Notes: a model not told the origin generated them from the letters alone. Counted from the stretch's first letter, positions 8,301 to 15,970 are shown. The stretch is 20,177 nt of DNA from Oleiagrimonas sp964566965 (GCA_964566965.1 CAZMKO010000044.1:1-20177), one strand, 5' to 3'. A program made the numbers and translations.

Positions 8301-9236
8301 TTACTTGCCGGCGGCTTCCTTGGCGGCCAGCCACTTGGCCAGATCGATGGCCTGGGTGTAGCCGCCGGCGCTTCGGAAATCGAAGCGGTACTTGCCGTCG
8401 ACCACGAACGAAGGGGTGCCGGTGACCCCGTAGCTCTTCACCAGCTCGTCGGCACGCTTCATCTTGGTGTTGACGGTGAACGATTCGGCCACGGCCGTGA
8501 AGTCCTTGGCCGCCACGCCGAACTTGCCGGCATACACTTGGGCAATGTCGTTGATGTCCGGCCACTGCGCTTTCGGCTTGGGCCGGCCGGTGGCCAGATC
8601 GTAGGTGGCTGTTTCGCCGCTGTCCCAGGTGGTCTCGAACAGCGTGTCGTAGCTCTTTTCGGCCACGCCGAGTGCCTTGGCGGCATACCAGGCACGCTGG
8701 TAGACAGTCCAGTTCTCGTCCGGCCGGAAGCCGGCCGGGAGGTAGGCCATGGTGGCGTAGGAAGGCAGCGCGGCGCGCATCTTGTCGACCAGCTTGTGCG
8801 CGTGATTGCAGGCCGGGCAACCGAACGAGAACACCTCGACCACTTCCACCTTGTCGGTGCCGGTGACCTTGGGCTGCGCCGGCTGGATGACGTAGTAGTT
8901 CTTGCCTTCCACCCAGGTGCCGTCGTCGACGAAATCCTTCGCTGCCTGCGCGCGTGCCGCGGCGACCGCCGCGCTGTCGTCGGCCGATCCGGTACTGGCG
9001 GCCGGCGTCGATGACGATGCGTCATCCGCGGCCGACGGAGCGATGCTGCCGGCCGCCGCCGGCGTGTCGTCGGTACGCGCTGCGCTGGCGGCCGTGCCGG
9101 GGGTGTCCTGGGCCGCGGGCGCGGTGGGTGCGCCCGCGGGCGTGGATGGCGGTGCATCCGGTGCGGAATCGGTCGAGGGGCCACAGGCACCCAACGCAAG
9201 CGCAAGCGGCGCGACAAGAAGGAAGCGTTTGATCAT
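8301..9236 (-). CDS. DsbA-like lipoprotein with CPAC active site and long linker
   Basis: Second thioredoxin-fold protein of the pair, 311 residues. The start MIKRFLL is preceded by GGAGGG 5 nt upstream, and the signal peptide ends in LGAC, a good lipobox (Cys18). Residues about 20-98 are a low-complexity Ala/Pro/Thr/Ser/Asp linker that could hold the domain away from the membrane. The Dsb domain follows, with active site C140-P-A-C143 in FSFGCPACNHAH and cis-Pro loop GTPSFVVDGKY. CPAC instead of CPHC should change the redox potential, so it may act in isomerisation, in cytochrome c maturation or on particular partners (inference). It lies between cytochrome c4 and the CPHC paralogue, and shares with the paralogue the KVEVVEVFS strand and RAWYAA segment, which points to duplication. 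Confidence 0.92.
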   Translation of the reverse strand: MIKRFLLVAPLALALGACGPSTDSAPDAPPSTPAGAPTAPAAQDTPGTAASAARTDDTPAAAGSIAPSAADDASSSTPAASTGSADDSAAVAAARAQAAKDFVDDGTWVEGKNYYVIQPAQPKVTGTDKVEVVEVFSFGCPACNHAHKLVDKMRAALPSYATMAYLPAGFRPDENWTVYQRAWYAAKALGVAEKSYDTLFETTWDSGETATYDLATGRPKPKAQWPDINDIAQVYAGKFGVAAKDFTAVAESFTVNTKMKRADELVKSYGVTGTPSFVVDGKYRFDFRSAGGYTQAIDLAKWLAAKEAAGK

Positions 9237-9290
9237 CACGGCCCTCCGGGGCGTGGCAGGTGCCGGCATCAGGCGTGCCGGCGCGTGGTG

Positions 9291-10088
9291 TCACTCGGCG
9301 TCGGCATCCGTGTTGGCATGCAGGCCCTCGATGTAGCTGGACACGGCGGCGATGTCCTTTTTGTCCAGCTTTTTGGCAATTGACGGCATGATCTGGTCCT
9401 GCTTGGTGTCGCCCCAGGTGTCGCCGTCGTGCCAAGCCGTCAGCACCTGCTGGATGTAGTCGGCATGCTGGCCGGCAAGGTGCGGGTAGGGCGCGCCCGG
9501 ATTGCCGGCGCCATCGGGGCCGTGGCAGGCCATGCAGGCGGGAATGCCGCGCTCGGCGTCACCGGCACGGTACAGGGCCTGACCGGCTTCCACCAGTGCC
9601 TCGTCGGCCACGCCGGCGCTGGCTTTCTGGGTGGCGAAGTAGGCGCCGACATCATGCATGTCCTGCACGCTCAACGGTGCGGCCATGCCCAGCATGATCG
9701 GGTTGTCGCGGTGGGCGCTCTTGAAGTTTTTCAGCTGCTCGACGATGTAGTGCTCGTTCTGGCCGGCCAGCTTGGGGTACTGGGCATCCGTGGAGTTGCC
9801 GTCCATGCCATGACAGGCGCCGCAGACGGCGGCCTTGGCCTTGCCGGCATCGGCGTCGCCGGTCAGCGGGCCGAGGTCGTCTTCGGCGGCCACCGGATTG
9901 GCCGCATTGCCCGCCGAAGCCGCCGTGGCCGGTGCCGAGCCGGCGTTGGCCGGCGCAGACGCGGCGGTGGCAGTGGACGCGCCGGCAGCGGTCGATTCCG
10001 ACGGCGCCGACGACTGTGGAGCGTCCTGCGCCATGGCCGCCCCCGCGACCAGCGCGGCGGCGAAAACTACAACGCGCCGAAAACTCAT
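9291..10088 (-). CDS. Di-haem cytochrome c4
   Basis: Periplasmic electron carrier with two class I cytochrome c domains. Haem-binding motifs are C89-G-A-C92-H93 and C185-M-A-C188-H189; each is followed by a YPKLAGQ- or YPHLAGQ-type segment and a later Met-containing loop (IMLGMA, QIMPSI), as in cytochromes c4, which pass electrons to terminal oxidases. The start at 10088 (MSFRR) has GGGAG 8 nt upstream and gives a signal peptide ending AMA-QDA. Residues about 21-70 are a low-complexity Ala/Ser/Thr linker that is longer than in typical c4 proteins. It is first in the minus-strand series and is followed after 54 nt by the CPAC Dsb lipoprotein. It is transcribed divergently from engB. Confidence 0.94.
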   Translation of the reverse strand: MSFRRVVVFAAALVAGAAMAQDAPQSSAPSESTAAGASTATAASAPANAGSAPATAASAGNAANPVAAEDDLGPLTGDADAGKAKAAVCGACHGMDGNSTDAQYPKLAGQNEHYIVEQLKNFKSAHRDNPIMLGMAAPLSVQDMHDVGAYFATQKASAGVADEALVEAGQALYRAGDAERGIPACMACHGPDGAGNPGAPYPHLAGQHADYIQQVLTAWHDGDTWGDTKQDQIMPSIAKKLDKKDIAAVSSYIEGLHANTDADAE

Positions 10089-10109
10089 ACACTTGTCTCC
10101 CGAAAACGA

Positions 10110-10130
10110 ATGTTGCGTAAGCGGCAACAT
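10110..10130. promoter_or_regulatory. Inverted repeat in the cytochrome c4 / engB divergent promoter region
   Basis: ATGTTGC (10110-10116) and GCAACAT (10124-10130) form perfect 7-nt arms around GTAAGCG. It lies 22 nt upstream of the cytochrome c4 start and 90 nt upstream of engB, in the only space available for their promoters. It could be an operator or a leader hairpin of the cytochrome transcript; no regulator can be named. Confidence 0.35.
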
Positions 10131-10219
10131 GCCGAAACCCCCAAATTATTGCCGGCGGCACATCACCGGTCAAACAACCAGCGACGACATGCCGCGCCCG
10201 ACACGCCAGAGAATACCCC

Positions 10220-10843
10220 ATGTCTTCCAATCCTTTGCGCGAAGCGCGTTTCATCCTTGCCGCGCACCAGTGCGACCAGCTGCCGGACGACCACGGCGCG
10301 GAGGTTGCCTTTGCCGGCCGTTCCAACGCCGGAAAGTCCAGCGCCCTCAATGCCTTGACCGGGCGCAGGGCGCTGGCACGTACCTCGCGCACGCCGGGCC
10401 GTACGCAGCAGATGGTGGTGTTCGAGCTGGATGATGCCACGCGCCTGGTGGATTTGCCCGGTTACGGTTACGCCAAAGTGCCGGAATCGCTGCGTGCCCA
10501 TTGGCGTCAGGAGATCGACGCCTACCTGCGTCGGCGCGAAAGCCTGCGCGGCGTGGTGCTGATTGCCGATATCCGTCATCCGCTGAAACCGTTCGACCGC
10601 CAGATGCTGGCGTTTTGCGCGGCCGTGCGTCTGTCCTGCCATTTGTTGTTGACCAAGGCCGACAAATTGTCCCGCGGCCAGGCCGGCGCGGCTCTGCAAG
10701 CGGCCCGCAAGCTCTGTGCCGAGGAGGGCTGGCCGGCGAGCGTGCAGGTGTTTTCCTCGCACGACGGGCGGGGTGTGGACGAGGCACGGGCGCAGGTGAT
10801 GGCCTGGCTGCAGCCGGCGGACGCGGTTGTCGCTGATCCGTGA
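10220..10843 (+). CDS. engB: Ribosome biogenesis GTP-binding protein EngB/YihA/YsxC
   Basis: Essential-type TRAFAC GTPase of the YihA family, which acts in large-subunit ribosome assembly. Motifs in order: G1 GRSNAGKSS (33-41), the G2 region TPGRTQ (58-63), G3 DLPGYGYAK (78-86), G4 TKAD (145-148) and a G5-like FSSHDGRG near the C-terminus. The 207 residues match E. coli YihA (210). The start follows a weak purine stretch (AGAGA) with usual spacing. It is transcribed divergently from cytochrome c4 and is convergent with msrC, a short gap of 27 nt separating the two stop codons. Confidence 0.97.
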   Translation: MSSNPLREARFILAAHQCDQLPDDHGAEVAFAGRSNAGKSSALNALTGRRALARTSRTPGRTQQMVVFELDDATRLVDLPGYGYAKVPESLRAHWRQEIDAYLRRRESLRGVVLIADIRHPLKPFDRQMLAFCAAVRLSCHLLLTKADKLSRGQAGAALQAARKLCAEEGWPASVQVFSSHDGRGVDEARAQVMAWLQPADAVVADP

Positions 10844-10870
10844 CGGCGGGCGGTTGGCCGCCGATTGCCG

Positions 10871-11371
10871 TCAGGCGCGGCCGGCCTTTACGGCGTCCAT
10901 GAAGACCCGGCACAAGGCCTCCATGCCCGCGCGGTCGTCGTCGTCGAAACGACCGACGTCGGGGCTGTCCACATCCCAGACGCCGAGCAGCGTGCCGTCC
11001 TCGCGGTGCAGCGGCACCACCACTTCCGAGCGTGAGGCCGCGTCGCAGAAAATGTGGTTGGGGTGGGCGTTGACGTCCTCCACCAGCTGGCTCCGGCCGG
11101 TCTCGGCGGCCAGACCGCACACGCCCTTGCCCAGGGCGATGCGGATGCATGCCGGTTTGCCCTGGAACGGGCCGACCACCAGTTCGGTGCCGTCGTAGAG
11201 GTAGAAGCCGGCCCAGTTGATGTCCGGCAGCGTATGGAACACCAGCGCGGCAAAGTTGGCGGCGTTGGCGATGAAGTCCGGTTCGCCGGCCATCAGCGCG
11301 CGGGCCTGGTCGGCCAGTTCGCGGTAGGCGGCCGGTTTGTCGGCGGGATCGAGAGCACGGGTCTGGAACAT
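10871..11371 (-). CDS. msrC: Free methionine-(R)-sulfoxide reductase (GAF domain)
   Basis: Cytosolic GAF-fold enzyme that reduces free L-methionine-(R)-sulfoxide, protecting against oxidants. The three conserved cysteines are present: Cys75 in GKPACIRI, Cys85 in GKGVCG and Cys109 in HIFCDAASRSE, matching E. coli MsrC Cys84, Cys94 and Cys118. DVDSPDVGRFDDDD near the C-terminus is also family-typical. The length of 166 residues is normal. Only 37 nt separate its ATG from the ATG of the divergent membrane-protein gene at 11409, so the two promoters must overlap the coding ends or each other. No clear Shine-Dalgarno. Confidence 0.95.
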   Translation of the reverse strand: MFQTRALDPADKPAAYRELADQARALMAGEPDFIANAANFAALVFHTLPDINWAGFYLYDGTELVVGPFQGKPACIRIALGKGVCGLAAETGRSQLVEDVNAHPNHIFCDAASRSEVVVPLHREDGTLLGVWDVDSPDVGRFDDDDRAGMEALCRVFMDAVKAGRA

Positions 11372-11408
11372 GGGGATGCCCGGGAGCGAAAAGCCGTATT
11401 ATCGTCCC

Positions 11409-12515
11409 ATGTCCCGAGACCCGCAGCCAGCGCGTATCCGCTCACGCAAGGCGTACCGCCAGAGTGGGCGCCTGGACAATTTCGTGGATGCGGCGTTCGC
11501 CTTCGCCATTACCCTGCTGGTGATCAGCGGCGCCAACATGCCGCGCAGCGTGGAGGCACTGGTCGATGCCTTGCGCGACGTGCCGGCCTTCGCCGCCTGT
11601 TTCGCGCAGTTGGCGTTCTTCTGGCACGGTCATGTGCGTTGGCGTGAAACCTTCCAGCGCACCGACCGGATCGGGTTGTTACTGTCATTGTTGCTGGTGT
11701 TTTTCGCGCTGATCTTCGTGTTCCCGTTGCACCTGGTGTTCAGTGGCCTGTTCCACAACCTCAGTGGCGGGTTTCTGTCCGCGCGCGAAGTGTCGTTCGA
11801 TACGGGGCCGGACACCCTGTTTCAGTTGAAAACATTGTTTGCCTGCTACGGCCTGTCCTATGCCTGCATGGGTGGCACCGTGTGCGCGTTGTTCGTGCAC
11901 GGCGCGCGTTCGCCCGCGCATCTGCCGCCCGGCGAGGTGGTGGAATTGCGCGTGAGCGCGGCCACCTGGGCGTTCACCGCCCTGGTCGGCATTTTCTCCA
12001 TGCTGGTCGCGCTGCTGGCTCCGACCCCGACGTGGGTCGCCGTCGCGGGCGTGAGCTACGGGCTGCTCAGCTTCACCGGCGTGGTGGCCAGCCGTGCACG
12101 GCGCCGTGCCTCGGATCAACCGGTGGCGGCAGGGGGGACGCGTGCTACGGTGAGCGCATCGCAGCCGCGGAGTGCCCTCGTGCATTATTACCTTGGTGTG
12201 GAAGATCTTGCCGCCGCCCACGGCGATGACCCGGACCTGGCCTTCCAGGGGCGCAGCCCCGATGCCCTGGCGGCCGCGCTGGGCGAGGCGCTGCGTTCAT
12301 CCGCGCTGTTCGAGCGTTGGCGCAACAAGCAGCCGGACCCGGATGCCGTGGATGCGACGCTTGGCGTGATCGATCCCAACGCGGCGGTACAAGCACAGCA
12401 ATCCGACCTGAAGGTCGACATCACGGTCGACACCGCCTTGCCGATGCGGGTGCTGCGGCATCGCCTGGACATGCTGCTCGGGCGGCACTGGACGCTGCGC
12501 GACGTGCGCGGTTGA
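11409..12515 (+). CDS. TMEM175-like (DUF1211) membrane protein with extra C-terminal domain
   Basis: Protein of 368 residues with six predicted hydrophobic segments (about 28-41, 54-75, 88-110, 140-164, 184-204, 208-228). RLDNFVDAAFAFAITLLVI (21-39) resembles the R-x3-F-[SV]-D...FAIAITLLV signature of TMEM175/DUF1211 proteins, bacterial members of which are potassium-permeable channels. The usual Ser before Asp is Val here. Bacterial homologues I know of are about 200 residues. Here a basic RARRR stop-transfer stretch (229-233) leads into roughly 130 further soluble residues that I do not recognise. The start at 11409 (MSRDP) is chosen because the upstream open frame overlaps msrC; neither start has a good ribosome binding site. 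An in-frame GTG at 12180, preceded by CGGAG, could start an internal product. Confidence 0.8.
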   Translation: MSRDPQPARIRSRKAYRQSGRLDNFVDAAFAFAITLLVISGANMPRSVEALVDALRDVPAFAACFAQLAFFWHGHVRWRETFQRTDRIGLLLSLLLVFFALIFVFPLHLVFSGLFHNLSGGFLSAREVSFDTGPDTLFQLKTLFACYGLSYACMGGTVCALFVHGARSPAHLPPGEVVELRVSAATWAFTALVGIFSMLVALLAPTPTWVAVAGVSYGLLSFTGVVASRARRRASDQPVAAGGTRATVSASQPRSALVHYYLGVEDLAAAHGDDPDLAFQGRSPDALAAALGEALRSSALFERWRNKQPDPDAVDATLGVIDPNAAVQAQQSDLKVDITVDTALPMRVLRHRLDMLLGRHWTLRDVRG

Positions 12516-12680
12516 GGCAAACTCGAACCTCACTTGTCGGGGGAACGGGTGTCGGCAAGCGGGTTTCACGCGAATACTGCGCCGTCCCGGTTCACCGGAG
12601 GGTGGCTTTGACCGTAGGCCAAAGGTCATGGGCTTGGACGGCGCCTGATGCGCCTAGTAGAGTTGAGCCACTTTGCTTCC

Positions 12681-12705
12681 GGCGCCGCCCTTTTGCGGCG
12701 TCGCC
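12681..12705 (+). other. Possible leader hairpin upstream of dcp
   Basis: GGCGCCGC (12681-12688) can pair with GCGG and CGCC (12695-12698 and 12702-12705) leaving a 3-nt bulge, around CCTTTT. It ends 23 nt before the dcp start and has no U-tract, so it would be a leader structure and not a terminator. Weak evidence. Confidence 0.25.
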
Positions 12706-12728
12706 ACTTGATTGAGGGAAACCCAGCG

Positions 12729-14921
12729 ATGCTTCGTACCCGTACGCTTGCCGCCATGATCGCAGCCAGCTTTGCCGTGGCGGCCTGTTCGCCGTCCGGC
12801 CAGCAGGCCGACGAGCCGCCCCAGGCCGCCGCCGGCCAGTCCACCGCCGTGGCGTCCACGGCCGGTGCGGAAGCCAGCCACACCAATCCGTTCTTCACGG
12901 CCAGCACGTTGCCGTTCCAGGCTCCGCCGTTCGACAAGATCCAGGACAGCGATTTCAAACCCGCCATCGAAAAGGGCATGAAGGAGCAGCTGGCCGAAGT
13001 CGACAAGATCGCCAACAATCCTGACGAACCGACCTTCGACAACACCTACAAGGCGCTGGAAAAGACCGGCGTGCTGCTGGATCGGGTTCTGAACGTGTTT
13101 GGTGCGTTGACCAGCGCCGATACCAATCCGGCGTTGCAGAAGATCCAGTCCGAAGTGGCGCCCGAGCTGGCCGCCCATTCCGACGCGATCCATCTCAACG
13201 AGAAGCTTTTCGAACGCCTCAAGGTCGTGCACGACAAGGTCGATCAACTTGATCTGGATGCCGAGTCCAAACGCCTGGTCGAGGTGGTCTACGACAACTT
13301 CGTGCATCACGGCGCCAACCTGTCGGCGGCCGACAAGGCCAAGTTGAAGGATCTCAACAAGCAGGCGGCCACGCTGAGCACCCAGTTCGGCGACAAATTG
13401 CTGGCAGCCACCAACGCCGCGGCCCTGAGTGTGGACGACGAGGCCAGCCTCGACGGCCTGACCGATTCGCAGATCGAAGCGGCCGCCGATGCCGCCAAGA
13501 GCCGCAAGCAGGACGGCAAGTGGATGCTGACCCTGCAGAACACCACGCAGCAGCCGGAGCTGTCGGAACTGACCGACCGCGACACCCGCAAGGCGCTGTT
13601 CGACAAGTCTTGGACGCGTGCCGAGCAGGGCGACGACAACGACACCCGTGCCACGGTGCTGAAGCTGGCCAAGGTGCGTGCCGAGGAGGCCAAGCTGCTG
13701 GGGTATCCCAACTGGGCGGCCTGGAAACTGACCGACCAGATGGCCAAGGATCCGTCCCACGTCGAACAATTCATGGGCAAACTCGCGCCGGCCGTGGTGG
13801 CCCAGGCCAAGCGCGAGGCCAAGGACATCCAGGCGCAGATCAAGGCCGACGGCAAGGACTTCGACGTGCAGCCGTGGGACTGGTCGTACTACGCCGAGAA
13901 GGTGCGCAAAGCCAAGTACGACGTCGACCAGAGCCAGGTCAAACCTTACTTCGAGCTCGACAACGTGCTCAAGAACGGCGTCTTCTATGCCGCGCACGAG
14001 CTCTATGGCCTGAACTTCAAGGAGCGCAAGGACATCCCCGTCTACAACGACGACGTGCGGGTGTTCGAGGTCAGCGATGCCGACGGCTCGCCGATCGGCC
14101 TGTTCTACTGCGACTACTTCAAGCGTGACAGCAAGCGCGGCGGCGCCTGGATGAGCAACTTCGTCGACCAGTCGAAGCTGCTGGGCACCAAGCCGGTGAT
14201 CTACAACGTGGCCAACTTCTCCAAGCCGTCGGCGGGCCATCCGGCCCTGCTCAGCTGGGACGACGTGATCACCATGTTCCACGAGTTCGGCCATGCGCTG
14301 CACGGTTTCTTCGCCGACCAGGAGTACCCGACCCTTTCCGGGACCGCCACGGCGCGCGATTTCGTCGAGTTCCCGTCGCAGTTCAACGAGTACTGGGCCT
14401 CCAACCCGAAGGTGTTCGAGCATTTCGCCAAGCATTACAAGACCGGCGAGCCGATGCCCGAGGAGCTGGTCAAGAAGATGCGTGACGCCGGCAAGTTCAA
14501 CGCCGGTTACGACATGACCGAGCTGGTCGCCGCCGCGGCGCTGGACATGAACTGGCACACCCTGGGCGTGGACCAGATTCCGACCGATGTCGACAAGTTC
14601 GAGGCCAAGTCGCTCAAGGACGACGGTCTGGCGCTGAGCTACGTGCCGCCGCGCTATCGCACCAGCTACTTCAACCACATCTGGGCCAGCGGCTATTCGG
14701 CCGGCTACTACGCCTACCTGTGGACCGAAATGCTGGCCGACAACGCGCACCAGTGGTTCCTGGACAATGGCGGCCTGACCCGTGAGAACGGCGACCGCTT
14801 CCGCAAGATGGTGCTTTCGCGCGGCAATACCGAGGATCTGGCCAAGATGTACAAGGACTGGCTGGGTCACGATCCCAAGGTCGAGCCGATGCTGAAGTAC
14901 CGCGGTCTGGAGCAGAAATGA
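12729..14921 (+). CDS. dcp: M3-family peptidyl-dipeptidase (Dcp-like), predicted lipoprotein
   Basis: Zinc metallopeptidase of family M3 that removes dipeptides from oligopeptide C-termini. HEFGH is residues 518-522 (MFHEFGHALHG), with the third zinc ligand Glu547 in DFVEFPSQ. The C-terminal substrate loop reads YVPPRYRTSYFNHIW and GYSAGYYAYLW, as in Dcp. The protein has 730 residues; E. coli Dcp (681) is made without a classical signal. Here MLRTRTLAAMIAASFAVAAC is a signal peptide with lipobox (Cys20), followed by an Ala/Pro/Ser linker, so it is probably anchored in the envelope. The ATG has GAGGGAA about 8 nt upstream. The transcript ends at the stem-loop 20 nt after the stop. Confidence 0.95.
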   Translation: MLRTRTLAAMIAASFAVAACSPSGQQADEPPQAAAGQSTAVASTAGAEASHTNPFFTASTLPFQAPPFDKIQDSDFKPAIEKGMKEQLAEVDKIANNPDEPTFDNTYKALEKTGVLLDRVLNVFGALTSADTNPALQKIQSEVAPELAAHSDAIHLNEKLFERLKVVHDKVDQLDLDAESKRLVEVVYDNFVHHGANLSAADKAKLKDLNKQAATLSTQFGDKLLAATNAAALSVDDEASLDGLTDSQIEAAADAAKSRKQDGKWMLTLQNTTQQPELSELTDRDTRKALFDKSWTRAEQGDDNDTRATVLKLAKVRAEEAKLLGYPNWAAWKLTDQMAKDPSHVEQFMGKLAPAVVAQAKREAKDIQAQIKADGKDFDVQPWDWSYYAEKVRKAKYDVDQSQVKPYFELDNVLKNGVFYAAHELYGLNFKERKDIPVYNDDVRVFEVSDADGSPIGLFYCDYFKRDSKRGGAWMSNFVDQSKLLGTKPVIYNVANFSKPSAGHPALLSWDDVITMFHEFGHALHGFFADQEYPTLSGTATARDFVEFPSQFNEYWASNPKVFEHFAKHYKTGEPMPEELVKKMRDAGKFNAGYDMTELVAAAALDMNWHTLGVDQIPTDVDKFEAKSLKDDGLALSYVPPRYRTSYFNHIWASGYSAGYYAYLWTEMLADNAHQWFLDNGGLTRENGDRFRKMVLSRGNTEDLAKMYKDWLGHDPKVEPMLKYRGLEQK

Positions 14922-14940
14922 TTTCCGCCCGCTGATAGCG

Positions 14941-14968
14941 AAAAGGCCCGCTTTCGAGCGGGCCTTTT
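14941..14968. terminator. Bidirectional rho-independent terminator
   Basis: AAAAGGCCCGCT (14941-14952), TTCG loop (14953-14956), AGCGGGCCTTTT (14957-14968): a perfect 12-bp stem with A- and T-tracts on its two sides. It follows dcp by 19 nt and also lies 25 nt beyond the stop of the convergent small gene at 14994-15206, so it can serve both. Confidence 0.93.
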
Positions 14969-14993
14969 CGCATCCGGTACGAGCACGGTTGCC

Positions 14994-15206
14994 TCAGGCG
15001 TGTCGGCAAAGCACGTCCAGCAGCAGTCCCTCGGCGTCGAACAGCCACCATTCCTCGCGTGCCACGCCGATCACCGGCACCACCGTGTCCACCGCGCGGG
15101 CGTAGTCGCCGTAGCGCGCACGCACGCGGCCGGGAATGGCGGGATCCGCGGCATCCAGCACGCCGGGAGCGGGGTCTTCGGCAAGGGCATGGCCAGCGAC
15201 TGTCAT
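14994..15206 (-). CDS. Small hypothetical protein (70 aa)
   Basis: Protein of 70 residues with no family I recognise. It reads MTVAGHALAEDPAPG..., with a probable beta-rich core (VVPVIGVAREEWWLFDAEGLLLDVL, residues about 42-66) and no signal peptide or membrane segment. AAGG lies 8 nt before the ATG. Its reality is supported by that ribosome binding site, by balanced composition without the Arg/Ser excess of chance frames here, and by the bidirectional terminator just past its stop. Upstream lies an AT-rich stretch with inverted repeats (15312-15355) that may control it. Short length keeps confidence moderate. Confidence 0.6.
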   Translation of the reverse strand: MTVAGHALAEDPAPGVLDAADPAIPGRVRARYGDYARAVDTVVPVIGVAREEWWLFDAEGLLLDVLCRHA

Positions 15207-15311
15207 GGGGGAGGCCTTGGAAATCGGGGTGGGGAGTTGAGACTATGCCCACCTCGTGTCGCGTATTTTGCGACGCAGTCGAGGGTGGCTGGATGACAGT
15301 CCCGGGTAAAG

Positions 15312-15355
15312 AGGTGCAATTCAGTTGCACCTTCGTTTCGTGACTGAATTGTGCA
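15312..15355. promoter_or_regulatory. Overlapping inverted repeats in AT-rich intergenic DNA
   Basis: AGGTGCAA (15312-15319) and TTGCACCT (15325-15332) are perfect 8-nt arms with a 5-nt spacer. CAATTCAG (15317-15324), inside the first hairpin, is also perfectly complementary to CTGAATTG (15344-15351), so two exclusive pairings exist. The element lies 106 nt before the 70-aa gene and 105 nt after the 119-aa gene, both on the minus strand. It may be an operator or switchable leader of the former, or a terminator without a good U-tract for the latter. Confidence 0.45.
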
Positions 15356-15436
15356 CATGACAATCATGATGTGTGTCGGGTGCATTCATTTCATTGCAAG
15401 ACGGTGATGGATGAGTGGCCCGTGTGCCTTCGTCTT

Positions 15437-15796
15437 TCAAGGAAGGCAACGGAATTTCCGTTGCAGCGTTTTGTGGTCCTGCCTCTCATAGCGGTCGGAA
15501 ACCTGGTCGAGCCATTTGTCCGCGCTGTCGCGTCCGTCATGTGTCAAACGCTCGTGGTACTCCGGAAGTACCTTGCGGGCGTGCTCAAGCATGAGACGGC
15601 GTTGTTCGACCTTCACGGCTTTCATGCATGCGTCATCTTCAGTTCGACCGGCTTCACCGGATTTGGTCGATTCCTGTGTACGCTCCAATTGCCTGCCGAA
15701 ATCTTCAGCGGTCAACCATGCGTTCAAGTAGTCCTGGGCGCACGCGATGGCCGGGAGGGCGAACATGCCGACAACGGTGATGGCCGCGATTTTCAT
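15437..15796 (-). CDS. Small exported protein, family unknown (119 aa)
   Basis: Begins MKIAAITVVGMFALPAIACAQD: a signal peptide with probable cleavage after ACA, giving a mature periplasmic or secreted protein of about 99 residues. The mature part is charged and probably helical, with two cysteines (Cys57 and Cys117) that could form one disulfide linking an early helix to the C-terminus. It has no domain I can name. The start is set by GGAG 7 nt upstream and the signal peptide; the frame is open a further 48 codons upstream, but that extension (His/Arg-rich, no ribosome binding site) covers the dyad region and is unlikely to be coding. The 20-bp dyad at 15951-15970 lies 154 nt upstream. Confidence 0.75.
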   Translation of the reverse strand: MKIAAITVVGMFALPAIACAQDYLNAWLTAEDFGRQLERTQESTKSGEAGRTEDDACMKAVKVEQRRLMLEHARKVLPEYHERLTHDGRDSADKWLDQVSDRYERQDHKTLQRKFRCLP

Positions 15797-15897
15797 GAAT
15801 GAGCTCCGGTTTGAATGTCGATGGATGACGACTGTGGAATGCGGAAAGGCACCGTGGCACGCAAACCATCCGCGGGCGTCGATGAATTCGGCATGAA

Positions 15898-15946
15898 ACA
15901 TCCGTGCCCATGTCGTGGGTCCATGGTGGATCGGGGGCACGGATGT
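15898..15946. repeat. Perfect 12-bp inverted repeat beside the dyad
   Basis: ACATCCGTGCCC (15898-15909) and GGGCACGGATGT (15935-15946) are perfectly complementary with a 25-nt spacer that itself holds CCATGG. It ends 4 nt before the first copy of the 20-bp dyad. No U-tract follows on either strand, so it is more likely a protein-binding or leader element than a terminator. Confidence 0.65.
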
Positions 15947-15950
15947 GCAA

Positions 15951-15970
15951 ACCTAGGGAAGGGCCTAGGT
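15951..15970. promoter_or_regulatory. 20-bp dyad, copy 1 (candidate operator)
   Basis: ACCTAGGGAAGGGCCTAGGT: perfect 7-nt arms ACCTAGG/CCTAGGT around GAAGGG. It lies 51 nt before the ATG at 16022 (+) and 154 nt before the ATG at 15796 (-). Size and symmetry fit the site of a dimeric regulator such as a LuxR/FixJ-type protein; this class is a guess. Confidence 0.7.

Noticed and set aside
12654..14870. Very long open frame on the minus strand opposite dcp (738 codons)
   Set aside because: All M3 catalytic motifs are in the plus-strand frame; the antisense frame is Val/Gly/His/Arg-rich, has no motifs, and arises from GC-rich third positions.
15797..15940. Upstream extension (48 codons) of the 119-aa exported protein
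   Set aside because: The extension has no ribosome binding site, is His/Arg-rich, overlaps the inverted repeat, and would bury a clear signal peptide.
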